From Paracoccus sp. MC1862 (lineage in GTDB: Bacteria > Pseudomonadota > Alphaproteobacteria > Rhodobacterales > Rhodobacteraceae): a DNA stretch of 64,000 bases. Position numbers and translations under genes: made by a program. Positions within the stretch are counted from its first letter, which is position 1, and every line of letters begins with the position of its first letter. The notes beneath the pieces are model-generated. The model saw only the letters and a list, made by a program, of their open reading frames with translations, did not search any database and was not told where the DNA came from. Positions 1-9,992 of this stretch are shown here, one piece after another. The stretch covers positions 620,001-684,000 of the forward strand of contig NZ_CP067225.1 of the NCBI RefSeq assembly GCF_016617715.1, read 5' to 3'.

Positions 1-162
1 CAGCGCGATTGCCTGCGCGCGGTGGTCAGGGCGGGTGCTTTCCACCAGCGTGATGGCGCGGGCCAGCGCCCGGCGTTCGCCGGCGACCAGCCGCGCGGCA
101 AGATCGGACAGATCGGGAGAGGAGGCTTGCGGGTCCGGCATCTTCGCCTCGCGTGCGGTCAT
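1..162 (-). CDS. meaB: MeaB/ArgK-type GTPase, N-terminal fragment (cut by window edge)
   Basis: Only the first 54 codons are present; the gene continues past the left edge. The start is ATG at 162-160, with a second in-frame ATG at 141-139. The visible N-terminus (LAARLVAGERRALARAITLVE, then STRPDH) matches the helical start of the MeaB/ArgK G3E-like GTPase family, just before the Walker A region. MeaB proteins protect and reload the cobalamin enzyme methylmalonyl-CoA mutase. The role fits the serine cycle elsewhere in this window, because the ethylmalonyl-CoA pathway needs that mutase. The identity rests on a short stretch, so the family is probable and the exact partner mutase is inferred. 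Confidence 0.7.
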   Translation of the reverse strand, partial: MTAREAKMPDPQASSPDLSDLAARLVAGERRALARAITLVESTRPDHRAQAIAL

Positions 163-226
163 GGGTCCGGCCCGTGGTAGTAAGGCGCGGCGGGATTGCC
201 AAGTCGGCATAACCTGCGATTCGGGC

Positions 227-255
227 TTGACTTGCAGGGTCGCGGCCCCTATCCA
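227..255 (+). promoter_or_regulatory. Probable sigma-70 promoter of rpmB
   Basis: TTGACT at 227-232 is followed after 17 bases by TATCCA at 250-255, about 95 bases before the rpmB start. Spacing is ideal and the -35 box is near consensus. It lies between the divergent meaB and rpmB genes and faces rpmB. Confidence 0.5.
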
Positions 256-348
256 CACGCAACGGATTTCCGGGCGCTGCCAGTCGGCGCCCTTTCAATT
301 TCCGGCGCCCGGCTGCGGGGCCGGACGCTGCAACGAAGGATCAACATC

Positions 349-624
349 ATGTCGCGCGTCTGCGAACTGACCGGCAAGGGGCCGATGACCGGCAACAACG
401 TCAGCCACGCCAACAACAAGACCCGTCGCCGGTTCCTGCCGAACCTGAACGACGTCACGCTGATCTCGGACAAGCTGGGCCAGTCCTATTCGCTGAAGAT
501 CTCGGCGGCGGCGCTGCGCTCGGTGGACCACCGCGGCGGTCTGGACGCCTTCCTGTCCAAGGCCAAGGACGACGAACTGTCGGCACGCGCGCTGAAGATC
601 AAGCGTGAGCTGACCAAGGCCTGA
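349..624 (+). CDS. rpmB: 50S ribosomal protein L28
   Basis: A 91-residue basic protein starting [12 protein letters not shown], followed by the L28 signature region with [14 protein letters not shown] and a C-terminal [14 protein letters not shown] helix. Length and motifs fit bacterial bL28, a protein of the large ribosomal subunit. The chosen ATG has a GAAGGA ribosome site about nine bases upstream; a longer in-frame extension upstream lacks family similarity. The gene is monocistronic, with its own promoter about 95 bases upstream and a strong terminator just downstream. Confidence 0.97.
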   Translation: MSRVCELTGKGPMTGNNVSHANNKTRRRFLPNLNDVTLISDKLGQSYSLKISAAALRSVDHRGGLDAFLSKAKDDELSARALKIKRELTKA

Positions 625-645
625 TTTCATTCAGCAGCGATTCGG

Positions 646-675
646 AAAGGCCCTGCCCCACGCGGCGGGGCCTTT
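646..675 (+). terminator. Rho-independent terminator of rpmB
   Basis: AAAGGCCC at 646-653 pairs perfectly with GGGCCTTT at 668-675 around a 14-base loop that can itself pair further. It lies 22 bases after the rpmB stop and ends in a T-rich stretch. Confidence 0.8.
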
Positions 676-725
676 GTCGTTCGGGCCTCTTGGCGAAAGG
701 TTTCCGCCAGCCTAGGCTGACCGCC

Positions 726-1058
726 ATGCAGATGCTGCTTCGCCTCGGCCTTGTCTGGGTCATCGTCCTGACCAGCCTGTCGCTGGGGATGGCGCGCGGG
801 CAGTTGCGGACGGGAACCGAGGTCATCCTGTGTTCGGGCAGCGCCGTCGTGATGGGCCTGGACGGCCCGCACACGGGCGCGCGCTATTGCCCGGACATGG
901 CACAGGGGCTTCTGGCGGCCTACCACCCGCCGCCTCCGGCCATCGCCCCGCCGGAAAGCCGGGGACAGCGTGTCGGGATGCGGGGAAGGCCCGCGCCTGC
1001 GCCCATGCCGGTTCCCGCCCAGCAGGCCCGAGGCCCTCCGTCGCCGCGCGCCGCGTGA
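726..1058 (+). CDS. Small exported protein preceding the copper chaperone gene (DUF2946-like?)
   Basis: A 110-residue protein. The first 26 residues form a hydrophobic signal or anchor segment. A short conserved-looking core with LCSGSAVVMGLDG and a YCPDM pair follows, then a proline-rich tail (HPPPPA, PAPAPMPVPA). Similar small proteins with paired Cys-containing motifs sit upstream of PCuAC genes in Rhodobacteraceae, and some DUF2946 members act as copper-sensing leader polypeptides. Here the second motif is C-P-D-M rather than C-P-D-C. The downstream copper chaperone starts 34 bases later, so the two are probably cotranscribed. The function is inferred from position and from the cysteine/methionine motif only. 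ATG at 726 is preferred over an upstream in-frame start because it begins the hydrophobic segment. Confidence 0.6.
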   Translation: MQMLLRLGLVWVIVLTSLSLGMARGQLRTGTEVILCSGSAVVMGLDGPHTGARYCPDMAQGLLAAYHPPPPAIAPPESRGQRVGMRGRPAPAPMPVPAQQARGPPSPRAA

Positions 1059-1092
1059 GACAGCCCCTTGCAACGCTTTCGAAGAGTTCCCG

Positions 1093-1608
1093 ATGAACCA
1101 AACCCTGATCCTTGCCGCCGCCGTGGCGGCCCTTCCCCTTGCCGCCCCGGCCCATGAGGGCCACGACCACGGCACCACCGTCGGCAACCTGACCGTGACC
1201 GGCGCCTATGCGCGCTCGACCAACCCCAAGGTGGGCGCGGCCTTCATGGTGATCGAGAACGCGGGCAGCACGGACTGCACCCTGACCGCCGTCAGCGCCC
1301 CCGAAGTCACCGAACGGGCCGAGATGCACACCCACCGCGAGGAAAACGGCGTCATGTCGATGGTGCAGGTCGAGTCCATCACCATCCCGGCGGGTGGCAG
1401 CCATGCCCTGGAACGCGGTGCCGACCATGTGATGCTGATGGACACCGCCACTCCGCTGGCCGAAGGGGACGAGGTGGCGATGACCCTCGACTTCGGCGAT
1501 TGCGGGCAGGTGCCCCTGACGGTGAAGGTGGACAATGCGGCCGGGATGCCGGCCTCGCATGGCGGCGCGGCTGACGCGCCCGAGGCAGGGAACGGCCATA
1601 GCAACTAG
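1093..1608 (+). CDS. Periplasmic copper chaperone, PCuAC family
   Basis: A 171-residue protein with a cleavable signal peptide (about residues 1-20, ending LAAPA) and a His-rich mature start (HEGHDHG). The PCuAC metal motif H-x10-M-x21-H-x-M is present exactly, as H79, M90, H112 and M114. PCuAC proteins bind Cu(I) in the periplasm and deliver it to the CuA or CuB centres of cytochrome c oxidases. The C-terminus carries an extra His-containing tail (ASHGG, NGHSN), which may add weak metal binding. It follows a small exported protein and is probably in the same transcript. Confidence 0.93.
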   Translation: MNQTLILAAAVAALPLAAPAHEGHDHGTTVGNLTVTGAYARSTNPKVGAAFMVIENAGSTDCTLTAVSAPEVTERAEMHTHREENGVMSMVQVESITIPAGGSHALERGADHVMLMDTATPLAEGDEVAMTLDFGDCGQVPLTVKVDNAAGMPASHGGAADAPEAGNGHSN

Positions 1609-1745
1609 GGCCTGTTCCTCCTCGTGAAACCATCCTCCGGGCCTTGAGCCACCCGGCAAGGGTCCGGCGGACTGTTTTCAAGCGGGAAGGGATCGGCAGG
1701 CGCAGGGCGGGTGCGGAAAATCCTGATCCGGCGGCGCAGGAAGGA

Positions 1746-2822
1746 TCATGCGCCCGGACGAAGCGGCAGGCCGCTGTCCTGATGCAGCCGCTCGACCGCC
1801 GCCTCGATGCGTGCGGCGGCGGTGTCCAGCCCGGCGTGGCTAAGGTCCGCCACCGGGATCACGCCGCGCTCGTTCTCGCCATGCCGGGCGCGGCTTTTCT
1901 CGTAGCGGGGATCGTAGTGTTCGCGCATCAGCCCCTCGGCCAGTGCCGCCCACTGGCCGCGATCCGCCATGCCGCGCCATGCCTCGATCTGCTCGGCCGG
2001 GTGCAGGGGCGCCAGCCGCGCCACGGTCGCCTCGACCCGGCCGGGTTCGGCAACCGCATCGGCATAGGCGCGCGAGGTGTATCGGGCGCGCTCGGCCAGC
2101 GGCACCTGCAGCCGTAGCCGCGGTGCGGCGCAAAGCGCCTGCCACACAGCCTTTGGCACCGACAGATCGCCGATGCGGGAACTTTCCGCCTCGACCACTG
2201 CGGGGCGCGAGGGGTCCAGCCCTGCCAGCGTCACCGCCAGCCGGCTTTCGAACAGCTTCTGCGAGGGTTGCCTCCCCGGCATTGCGCCGAACAGGCTGCC
2301 GCGATGGTTCGCCAGCCCTTCGAGGTCGATCACCTGCAGGCCGCGCAGGGCCAGCCGCTGCAGGATCTCAGTCTTGGCCGAGCCGGTGTTGCCGTCCAGC
2401 ACCACCAGCGGGCAGGGCGGTCCCAGATCCTGCACCTGCCGCAGCACCAGCGCCCGCCAGCTTTTCCAGCCGCCCTCAAGCCGCGAAGTCCGCCAGCCGA
2501 TCTGCGCGAGGATCGTCGAGAAGGCGCCCGACCGCTGTCCGCCCCGCCAGCAATAGACCAAGGGCCGCCAGCCGCCGTCGCGGTCGGCCAGAGGTCCCGC
2601 CACATGCCGAGCGACATTGGCCGCGGCCAGCGCCCCGCCGATCTTGCGGGCCTGGAAGGGCGAGACCTGCTTGTAGATCGTGCCGACCTCGGCTCGCTGG
2701 GCATCGTCCAGCACCGGCAGGTTGATGGCGCCGGGCAGGTGATCCTCGGCGAATTCGGAAGGCGAGCGGGCGTCGATGATCGTGTCGAACCCGGCCGGGC
2801 CAAGGTCCGGCAGGGCGGTCAT
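1746..2822 (-). CDS. mnmH: tRNA 2-selenouridine/geranyl-2-thiouridine synthase
   Basis: A 358-residue protein with an N-terminal rhodanese domain (active-site C91 in YCWRGGQRSG) and a C-terminal P-loop domain (GNTGSAKT, about 144-151). MnmH (SelU) exchanges sulfur for selenium, via a geranylated intermediate, at the wobble 2-thiouridine of certain tRNAs. Both catalytic elements are intact. ATG at 2822 is chosen; a TTG seven codons upstream at 2843 directly abuts the stop of the preceding transpeptidase gene and is a possible alternative. A selenophosphate synthase would be expected elsewhere in the genome. Confidence 0.93.
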   Translation of the reverse strand: MTALPDLGPAGFDTIIDARSPSEFAEDHLPGAINLPVLDDAQRAEVGTIYKQVSPFQARKIGGALAAANVARHVAGPLADRDGGWRPLVYCWRGGQRSGAFSTILAQIGWRTSRLEGGWKSWRALVLRQVQDLGPPCPLVVLDGNTGSAKTEILQRLALRGLQVIDLEGLANHRGSLFGAMPGRQPSQKLFESRLAVTLAGLDPSRPAVVEAESSRIGDLSVPKAVWQALCAAPRLRLQVPLAERARYTSRAYADAVAEPGRVEATVARLAPLHPAEQIEAWRGMADRGQWAALAEGLMREHYDPRYEKSRARHGENERGVIPVADLSHAGLDTAAARIEAAVERLHQDSGLPLRPGA

Positions 2823-2843
2823 GCGGAACTGGGCCGGCTGCAA

Positions 2844-3419
2844 TCAATACACGTAGACGGGGGCGCCGAGCGGCACTTTGTCGTAAAGGTCCATCACCGC
2901 CTCGTTCCGCATGCGGATGCAGCCGTTCGACACCGCCCGCCCGATCGAGCCGGGGTCGGTCGTGCCGTGGATGCGGATCGCGGTGTCATGGCCGTTCACG
3001 GTATGCAGATACAGCGCCCGCGCGCCCAGCGGGTTGGTGGGGCCGCCCGGCATCCCGTTCTCGTATTTCTTGTATTGTTCGGGCTTGCGCTCGATCATCG
3101 CCTTGGTGGGGGTCCAGCTTGGCCATTCGACCTTGCGGCCGACCAGCGCGCGGCCCTTCCAGACCAGCTCGTCGGTGCCGACCGCGACGCCGTAGCGGAT
3201 CGCCCGGCCCGGCGCGACGACGTGGTAAAGATAGTAGTCGCCCGAGACGACGACGATCGACCCGACCTCGAACCCCTCGCGGATGGACACCTCGGTCGGG
3301 GCCGGGTCATAGGCCGCGCGGGCCGGCGGGGGCGCGGCGGGGGCGGTCGCCTGCGCCATCACCAGCGCAGGCGCGGCGATCAGCGGCAGGGTTAGCATCA
3401 TCATCTGGCGGCGGTTCAT
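2844..3419 (-). CDS. L,D-transpeptidase (YkuD domain)
   Basis: A 191-residue exported protein with a signal sequence in residues 1-22 and a YkuD catalytic domain from about 50 to the end. The active-site pattern HGT...SNGCIRM is complete, with H151 and nucleophile C167. Such enzymes make 3-3 cross-links in peptidoglycan or attach outer-membrane proteins to it in the periplasm. The start ATG at 3419 begins a typical MNRRQMMMLT signal. mnmH follows immediately on the same strand, so they may share a transcript. Confidence 0.93.
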   Translation of the reverse strand: MNRRQMMMLTLPLIAAPALVMAQATAPAAPPPARAAYDPAPTEVSIREGFEVGSIVVVSGDYYLYHVVAPGRAIRYGVAVGTDELVWKGRALVGRKVEWPSWTPTKAMIERKPEQYKKYENGMPGGPTNPLGARALYLHTVNGHDTAIRIHGTTDPGSIGRAVSNGCIRMRNEAVMDLYDKVPLGAPVYVY

Positions 3420-3552
3420 GGGCTTTGTCCCTCGTGAGCCTCTTGCCCCTGCGCTAGCGTCATCGCTGCGGCATTTCAACTCAAAGCAGCGTCAGGTGGC
3501 GGCGTTGCGCTTGCAGCAGCGGGTTCCCATATGGGGCAGGAGGAGAAAGCCC
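3420..3552. other. Intergenic region between the transpeptidase and the copA leader ORF
   Basis: The 133 bases between two divergent units hold no convincing gene on either strand. I see no clear CueR-type dyad here, although copA promoters often carry one. The region ends in a strong AGGAGGAG ribosome site at 3538-3545 serving the ORF at 3553. Confidence 0.4.
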
Positions 3553-3788
3553 ATGTGCTGCCGTTCCCAGGCCCACCCTGTCGCCCGTCCGCGCCGCGCA
3601 ATGGTGCGTCCCGCGCATCTGTGCCGAGGACGTGGCGGGCGCGGCTGCCGCTGCCACCAGCAGGGGCGGCGGCTGGCGGCCCGTGCGCCGCTGGCTTTCC
3701 TTGCGCCTGAACCCGAAGAAATCACGCCGCTGCAACCGGCCGAGATGGCCGCCTGGCCGCCCGGACGCCCCCAGGGACCGCCGATGCC

Positions 3789-3821
3789 CCTTTTCGACAC
3801 CTCCTCCACGGATCGAAAAGG
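3789..3821 (+). promoter_or_regulatory. Hairpin sequestering the copA ribosome binding site
   Basis: CCTTTTCG at 3789-3796 pairs perfectly with CGAAAAGG at 3814-3821 around a 17-base loop. The 3' arm contains AAAGG, the only plausible Shine-Dalgarno sequence of copA, six bases before its ATG at 3828. The loop contains CTCCTCC (3801-3807), which is exactly complementary to the ribosome site of the leader ORF (GGAGGAG, 3539-3545). The geometry suggests translational control; the function is inferred. Confidence 0.5.
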
Positions 3822-3827
3822 CATGTC

Positions 3828-6251
<2,424 letters not shown>

Positions 6252-6256
6252 ACGAT

Positions 6257-6281
6257 AGCCCGGCGCCACCTGCGCCGGGCT
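6257..6281. terminator. Bidirectional terminator between copA and the convergent gene
   Basis: AGCCCGGCGC at 6257-6266 pairs perfectly with GCGCCGGGCT at 6272-6281 around a five-base loop. It sits between convergent genes and touches the stop codon of the minus-strand gene. T-runs are short on both sides. Confidence 0.55.
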
Positions 6282-6664
6282 TACACCAGCCCGCGCCGGA
6301 CCATGATCCAGACGGCAATGGCGACGACCAGCAGCAGCCCCATCATCACCGCCGCCGCCACGTTCAACGCACCGGCCTGCCAGCGCGCGGCCTTCCCCAG
6401 CCTGCGCAGATAGCGCACCAGTTCCCCATGCGCCCGCGCCGCCGCCGTGCTGTCCATCTGCCGCGCGAGCTTCGGCGTCGCCGCCTGCTTCTGCGCCTTT
6501 GCCAGCACCTGCGCCGCCTTGCGCTGGCGGCGCGGCAAGGCCCCGCCCCGGCGGCGCAGCATCGTGGCGAGGTCGGGCCTTGCGCCGCGCCGCGCACCGC
6601 CCAGCCGCTCGGCCATCAGCGCCGCCACCTCATCCGCCATCGCAAGCACGTCATGCTGCGCCAT
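6281..6664 (-). CDS. Hypothetical basic protein with C-terminal membrane anchor
   Basis: A 127-residue protein of unknown function. The first 85 residues are soluble, rich in Ala and Arg and predicted helical (LMAERLGGARRG, LATMLRRRGGALPRR). One transmembrane helix lies near the C-terminus (about 103-122, AAAVMMGLLLVVAIAVWIMV). ATG at 6664 is chosen because AGGAGG lies eight bases upstream; a longer in-frame extension lacks such a site. It is convergent with copA and divergent from the hydrolase gene. No known domain is recognised. Confidence 0.7.
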   Translation of the reverse strand: MAQHDVLAMADEVAALMAERLGGARRGARPDLATMLRRRGGALPRRQRKAAQVLAKAQKQAATPKLARQMDSTAAARAHGELVRYLRRLGKAARWQAGALNVAAAVMMGLLLVVAIAVWIMVRRGLV

Positions 6665-6738
6665 CGCCTGCCTCCTGCTGGTGCCGCGAAAAGGATAGGT
6701 GGCTTGCAGCGGCATCGCCAGCGGGTAAGCATGGCCGC

Positions 6739-7503
6739 ATGGAACTCTCGCTCACCCTCACCGGCCAGCCCGGCCCGCAGCCGCCCGTCCTTGTCGTCCA
6801 TGGCCTGTTCGGTCAGGCGCGGAACCTCGGGGTCATCTCTCGCGCCCTGTCCGAGACGCGGCAGGTGATCGCAGTCGACATGCGCAACCACGGCGAATCG
6901 CCCTGGGACGACCGCCACGACTATGACGCCATGGCCGAGGATCTGGCTGGGGTGATCCGCGCGCATGGCGGGCTTGCCGATGTCGTGGGCCATTCCATGG
7001 GCGGCAAGGCCGCAATGCGGCTTGCGACGACGCACGCAGGACTGGTCCAGCGGCTGGTCGCCCTGGATATCGCGCCCGTGGCCTATGCCCATACGCAGAA
7101 CGGGGTGATCGACGCCATCGAAGCCACCGACTTCAGCGAGGCGACCTCGCGCAGCCAGGCCGACGCGGCGCTGGCGCAGAACCTGCGCGATCCCGGCACC
7201 CGGGCCTTCCTGCTTCAGTCGTTGGACGTCCGCGCAACCCCCCCTCGCTGGAAGATGAACCTGAGCGCGCTGCGGGCGAACATGGACAAGCTGACCGGGT
7301 GGCCCGAAGGGGGGCAACCCTTTGACGGCCCGGCCCTGTTCCTGCACGGGGGCGACAGCGATTATGTGGACGACGGCGGCAAAGCCGCGATCCGTTCCCT
7401 GTTCCCTCAAGCGGTGATAGAGGCCGTCCCCGGCACCGGCCACTGGCTGCACGCCGACAAGCCCGCCGAGGTCGCCGGGCGCGTCGCCACCTTCCTGAAC
7501 TGA
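6739..7503 (+). CDS. Alpha/beta hydrolase (YbfF-like esterase)
   Basis: A 254-residue single-domain alpha/beta hydrolase. It has the oxyanion HGLFG motif near residue 21, the nucleophile elbow GHSMGG, a late acidic residue region (LHGGDSDYV) and the catalytic histidine in GTGHWLHADKP. Length and motif order match the YbfF/abhydrolase-11 group of small-substrate esterases. The physiological substrate cannot be told from sequence. Start ATG 6739 begins directly with the domain. It is a single gene between divergent and convergent neighbours. Confidence 0.88.
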   Translation: MELSLTLTGQPGPQPPVLVVHGLFGQARNLGVISRALSETRQVIAVDMRNHGESPWDDRHDYDAMAEDLAGVIRAHGGLADVVGHSMGGKAAMRLATTHAGLVQRLVALDIAPVAYAHTQNGVIDAIEATDFSEATSRSQADAALAQNLRDPGTRAFLLQSLDVRATPPRWKMNLSALRANMDKLTGWPEGGQPFDGPALFLHGGDSDYVDDGGKAAIRSLFPQAVIEAVPGTGHWLHADKPAEVAGRVATFLN

Positions 7504-7504
7504 G

Positions 7505-7705
7505 CTACAGGCTGTCCTTGGGGTCCGTCGCCTGGATGTTCCGGGCGATCAGCCAGGCAACCGGGAAGCCCGCGACCGCACCGATGGCCGCCGCGCTCAG
7601 CATCGCGCGCCAGTCGTAATGACCAAGCGCGAGCATGATAATGATCCCCACGCCCGCCAAGGTCGGGGCCGCGATCATCAGAAGGAACATGAACAGCCGC
7701 GACAT
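7505..7705 (-). CDS. Small two-helix membrane protein
   Basis: A 66-residue hydrophobic protein with two predicted transmembrane helices (about 5-27 and 34-54) and a polar C-terminal end (ATDPKDSL). No family is recognised with confidence. It lies 19 bases downstream of the cytochrome b561 gene on the same strand and is probably cotranscribed with it, so a membrane or redox-related accessory role is possible. Confidence 0.7.
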   Translation of the reverse strand: MSRLFMFLLMIAAPTLAGVGIIIMLALGHYDWRAMLSAAAIGAVAGFPVAWLIARNIQATDPKDSL

Positions 7706-7724
7706 CGGCAGGATTCTCCTTTTC

Positions 7725-8255
7725 TTACCTGCGCGGGTTGACCGGGGGCACCCGCTCGACCCCGTGCTCGGGGTCGATCATCCGCCGGATCAGCCCGTCC
7801 TTGCGGATGAACTGGTGATAGACCACCCCCGCCAGATGCAGCGCGACCAGCGCCAGCAGCAGCACCGCCGTGTTCTCGTGCAGGTTGCCCAGGGCGCGGC
7901 TGGGGATCAGGTAGGCGGCCGCCCCGACCAGCGGCATCGCCAGCAGCACCACGTAGAAGGCCCAGTGGTTCAGCTTGGACAGCACCCTGTCCCAGCCGGG
8001 CGAATCCGCCTTGGGCGGCGGCGCCCCATGGGTGAAGCGCAGGGCCAGCCGCGTGCCCATGAAGACCAGGATCAAGGTGCCCGAGACCATGTGCCAGACG
8101 GCATTGCCCATCCGCGGCCGGTCGCCGCCCGCGCGCATGACGGCGCTGAAATACTCGCTCATCAGATCGCCCGTCAGCAACTGGACGACGATCAGGACAA
8201 CGACCGCCCAGTGAAGCACGATCTGGACGGCAGAGTATCGGGCTGGCTCACGCAT
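7725..8255 (-). CDS. Cytochrome b561 family diheme membrane protein
   Basis: A 176-residue protein with four predicted transmembrane helices. Conserved histidines suit two b-type hemes: LHW at 14-16, the histidine in AVWHMVSG, and the LHENTA and VALHLAGVVYHQF segments near the end. This is the bacterial CybB/b561 arrangement. These proteins move electrons across the inner membrane between quinol and small carriers and are linked to superoxide or quinol oxidation. It probably forms a transcript with the two-helix protein downstream. Confidence 0.9.
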   Translation of the reverse strand: MREPARYSAVQIVLHWAVVVLIVVQLLTGDLMSEYFSAVMRAGGDRPRMGNAVWHMVSGTLILVFMGTRLALRFTHGAPPPKADSPGWDRVLSKLNHWAFYVVLLAMPLVGAAAYLIPSRALGNLHENTAVLLLALVALHLAGVVYHQFIRKDGLIRRMIDPEHGVERVPPVNPRR

Positions 8256-8337
8256 GGCTGGACCTTCGCGGAAGGGTTCTCTGGCTCAAATGCGGCAGAG
8301 GGCGGGAATGTTCCCGAAGCCTTGCAGAATCAGCGCC

Positions 8338-8652
8338 TCAGGGCGAGCAGTTCGCGCAGAAGGGCGTGTCAGGCAGCAGTTGCAGCCGCTTTTCCGCGAT
8401 CGGATTGCCGCATTTCACGCAATCGCCGTATTCGCCCGCCTCGATCCGCGCCAGCGCCGCGTCGATACGCCGGATCTCGGCCCGGTCGGAATGGCCGAGC
8501 GCGGTCAGCACCTCGTCCCCCTGCCGTTCCGAGGCGGCATCCTCCCAGTCCTTGGGCATGGGATCGTCGAGCTGGTCCTCGATGCGGGCGATATTGCCGA
8601 GCAGCTCGGCCCGGCGGGCGAGAAGGGTCTCGCGGGCGGTGTCTGGGGTCAT
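8338..8652 (-). CDS. TraR/DksA family zinc-finger protein
   Basis: A 104-residue protein: an N-terminal helical hairpin (about 1-75) with an acidic tip region (LDDPMPKDWEDAAS), then a C4 zinc finger (CVKCGNP at about 82-88 and CANC at 99-102). This is the small DksA-like layout, which inserts into the secondary channel of RNA polymerase and modulates transcription initiation. It is shorter than full DksA (about 150 residues) and may be a paralogue such as DksA2 or YbiI-like. It is a single gene. Confidence 0.9.
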   Translation of the reverse strand: MTPDTARETLLARRAELLGNIARIEDQLDDPMPKDWEDAASERQGDEVLTALGHSDRAEIRRIDAALARIEAGEYGDCVKCGNPIAEKRLQLLPDTPFCANCSP

Positions 8653-8777
8653 GGTGGGCCTTCCTGTCGCGGCGGATGTGCCTTGGGTCCAGATCAGCGG
8701 CGGCGGCGCGGTTCGTCAAGTGTGAGGGGTGCGGGTGTGGGGATCGGACGCAACTTAAGGGGGCATTAACCTTGGGC

Positions 8778-9296
8778 ATGGATGCTGGAGCCATGCCCCG
8801 CTATCTTCGCCCGCGCCTGCCCGGCGTCCCGATCTTCTTCACCGTCGCGCTGGCGCAGCGGGGGTCGAGTCTGCTGCTGGAGGAGGTGGAGCAGTTGCGG
8901 CAGGCCGTGCGCGTGACGCGGGCCGAGCGGCCCTTTGCGATCGAAGCATGGGTGGTGCTGCCCGATCACCTGCATTGCATCTGGCGGCTGCCCGAGGGGG
9001 ATACGGATTATCCGGCGCGCTGGCGGTTGATCAAGGCGCGCTTCTCGCGGGCGGTGCCGATGGGCACTCGGCGCGACAGTCACATTGCGAGAAGAGAGCG
9101 GGGAGTCTGGCAGCGCCGGTTCTGGGACCACCACATCCGCGACGAGGCGGACCTTGCGGCACATCTGCGGTATTGCTGGTTCAACCCGGTGAAACATGGG
9201 TTGGTGCAGCGGGTGGAGGATTGGCCGTTTTCGTCGGTTCACCGAGAGATTGGCGGCCCCCGATGGGAATGGGCGATGCAGGACGAGGCTCCGTAG
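8778..9296 (+). CDS. REP-associated tyrosine transposase (RAYT, IS200-like Y1)
   Basis: A 172-residue Y1-transposase domain protein. The HUH metal motif appears as PDHLHCIW, and the WNP-type region as YCWFNPVKHGLV, followed by the RAYT-type end VEDWPFSSVHR. RAYTs are domesticated single-copy relatives of IS200/IS605 transposases that nick REP hairpins. A two-hairpin REP-like unit begins at the end of this gene, which supports the call. An ATG five codons downstream (8793) is an equally good start. It marks the left edge of the accessory patch. Confidence 0.88.
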   Translation: MDAGAMPRYLRPRLPGVPIFFTVALAQRGSSLLLEEVEQLRQAVRVTRAERPFAIEAWVVLPDHLHCIWRLPEGDTDYPARWRLIKARFSRAVPMGTRRDSHIARRERGVWQRRFWDHHIRDEADLAAHLRYCWFNPVKHGLVQRVEDWPFSSVHREIGGPRWEWAMQDEAP

Positions 9297-9357
9297 GGTG
9301 CGTGGTCCCCACGCACCTTTTCGGCGGAGGATGGTGCGTGCAGAGCACGCACCCTAC
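9293..9357. repeat. REP/BIME-like double-hairpin element next to the RAYT gene
   Basis: GTAGGGTGCGTG at 9293-9304 has a perfect inverted copy at 9346-9357. Inside are two hairpins: GGTGCGTGG 9297-9305 with CCACGCACC 9309-9317 (3-base loop), and GGTGCGTG 9333-9340 with CACGCACC 9346-9353 (5-base loop). Two REP hairpins in opposite orientation form a BIME, the typical RAYT substrate. Confidence 0.8.
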
Positions 9358-9452
9358 GTTTGCTATAAATTCATCGCGTTACACGTGCGAGATCGCCGGG
9401 GCGCAACAGGATTGAATAGAGGCACGAAGAAGAAATCCAGATCACCAGCGGC

Positions 9453-9992
9453 TTATCCATTTTTTCCACGAATGAACGCAAGTCCCATCAGAGTCCCGAC
9501 CGCTGCAATAGCAGACAGCAGAGCATAGCAAAAAATGGAGAAGAAAATAAACGAGAGAAGATTTGTTCTGTAGGCCATTACAATCATGGCGCCAAAAATT
9601 GATGACACTTGAAGAACAATAAAGTGGGAAAAAGAAGCCATTAACTTCATAAAATACGAGTAGCCACTCCTTTCCTTTCTTATGAGGTCAAAAAACTGTC
9701 CAGAATTTACAGTGAAGATAATCGCCAACGCGCCCAGACTAAATGCAACCATTGAAGGGACAACACTCTTGGCGAATTCAACCCATGCAGGAACAGCATC
9801 GCCCTCTACCCTCCAAAGAGGGTGTAGGATAACCGAAATAATCAGTGCGATATGAAAATATGGCGATCGGATAATCTCCTTGGCACCGCCATAAGCCTTC
9901 CAATAGTGCGCAAGACCAGTAAATTTCTCCCCGAAATAGGCCACCAGCCTATTCCGCAGCCACCGAGATGAGAGCACCGTAACTGGAATCAT
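9453..9992 (-). CDS. Four-helix membrane protein of a two-gene accessory module
   Basis: A 179-residue protein of unknown function. A basic amphipathic N-terminus of about 45 residues is followed by four predicted transmembrane helices (about 46-62, 75-97, 112-134 and 138-162) and a short basic tail. Base composition is visibly AT-rich compared with the core genes, with AGA and ATA codons, which suggests recent acquisition. The start ATG 9992 lies inside the end of the upstream gene (44-base overlap), with GGGAG upstream, so the two genes are translationally coupled. No family is recognised. A membrane effector paired with a cytosolic sensor would be one reading, but this is inference. Confidence 0.7.
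   Translation of the reverse strand: MIPVTVLSSRWLRNRLVAYFGEKFTGLAHYWKAYGGAKEIIRSPYFHIALIISVILHPLWRVEGDAVPAWVEFAKSVVPSMVAFSLGALAIIFTVNSGQFFDLIRKERSGYSYFMKLMASFSHFIVLQVSSIFGAMIVMAYRTNLLSFIFFSIFCYALLSAIAAVGTLMGLAFIRGKNG

Noticed and set aside
2823..2843. TTG at 2843 as the mnmH start
   Set aside because: It would add seven residues without family similarity; ATG 2822 is adequate. It remains possible through coupling to the preceding stop.
3420..3827. CueR-type operator for copA
   Set aside because: No dyad with the usual spacing between promoter boxes was found; the only strong inverted repeat lies at the ribosome site and is better explained as an RNA hairpin.
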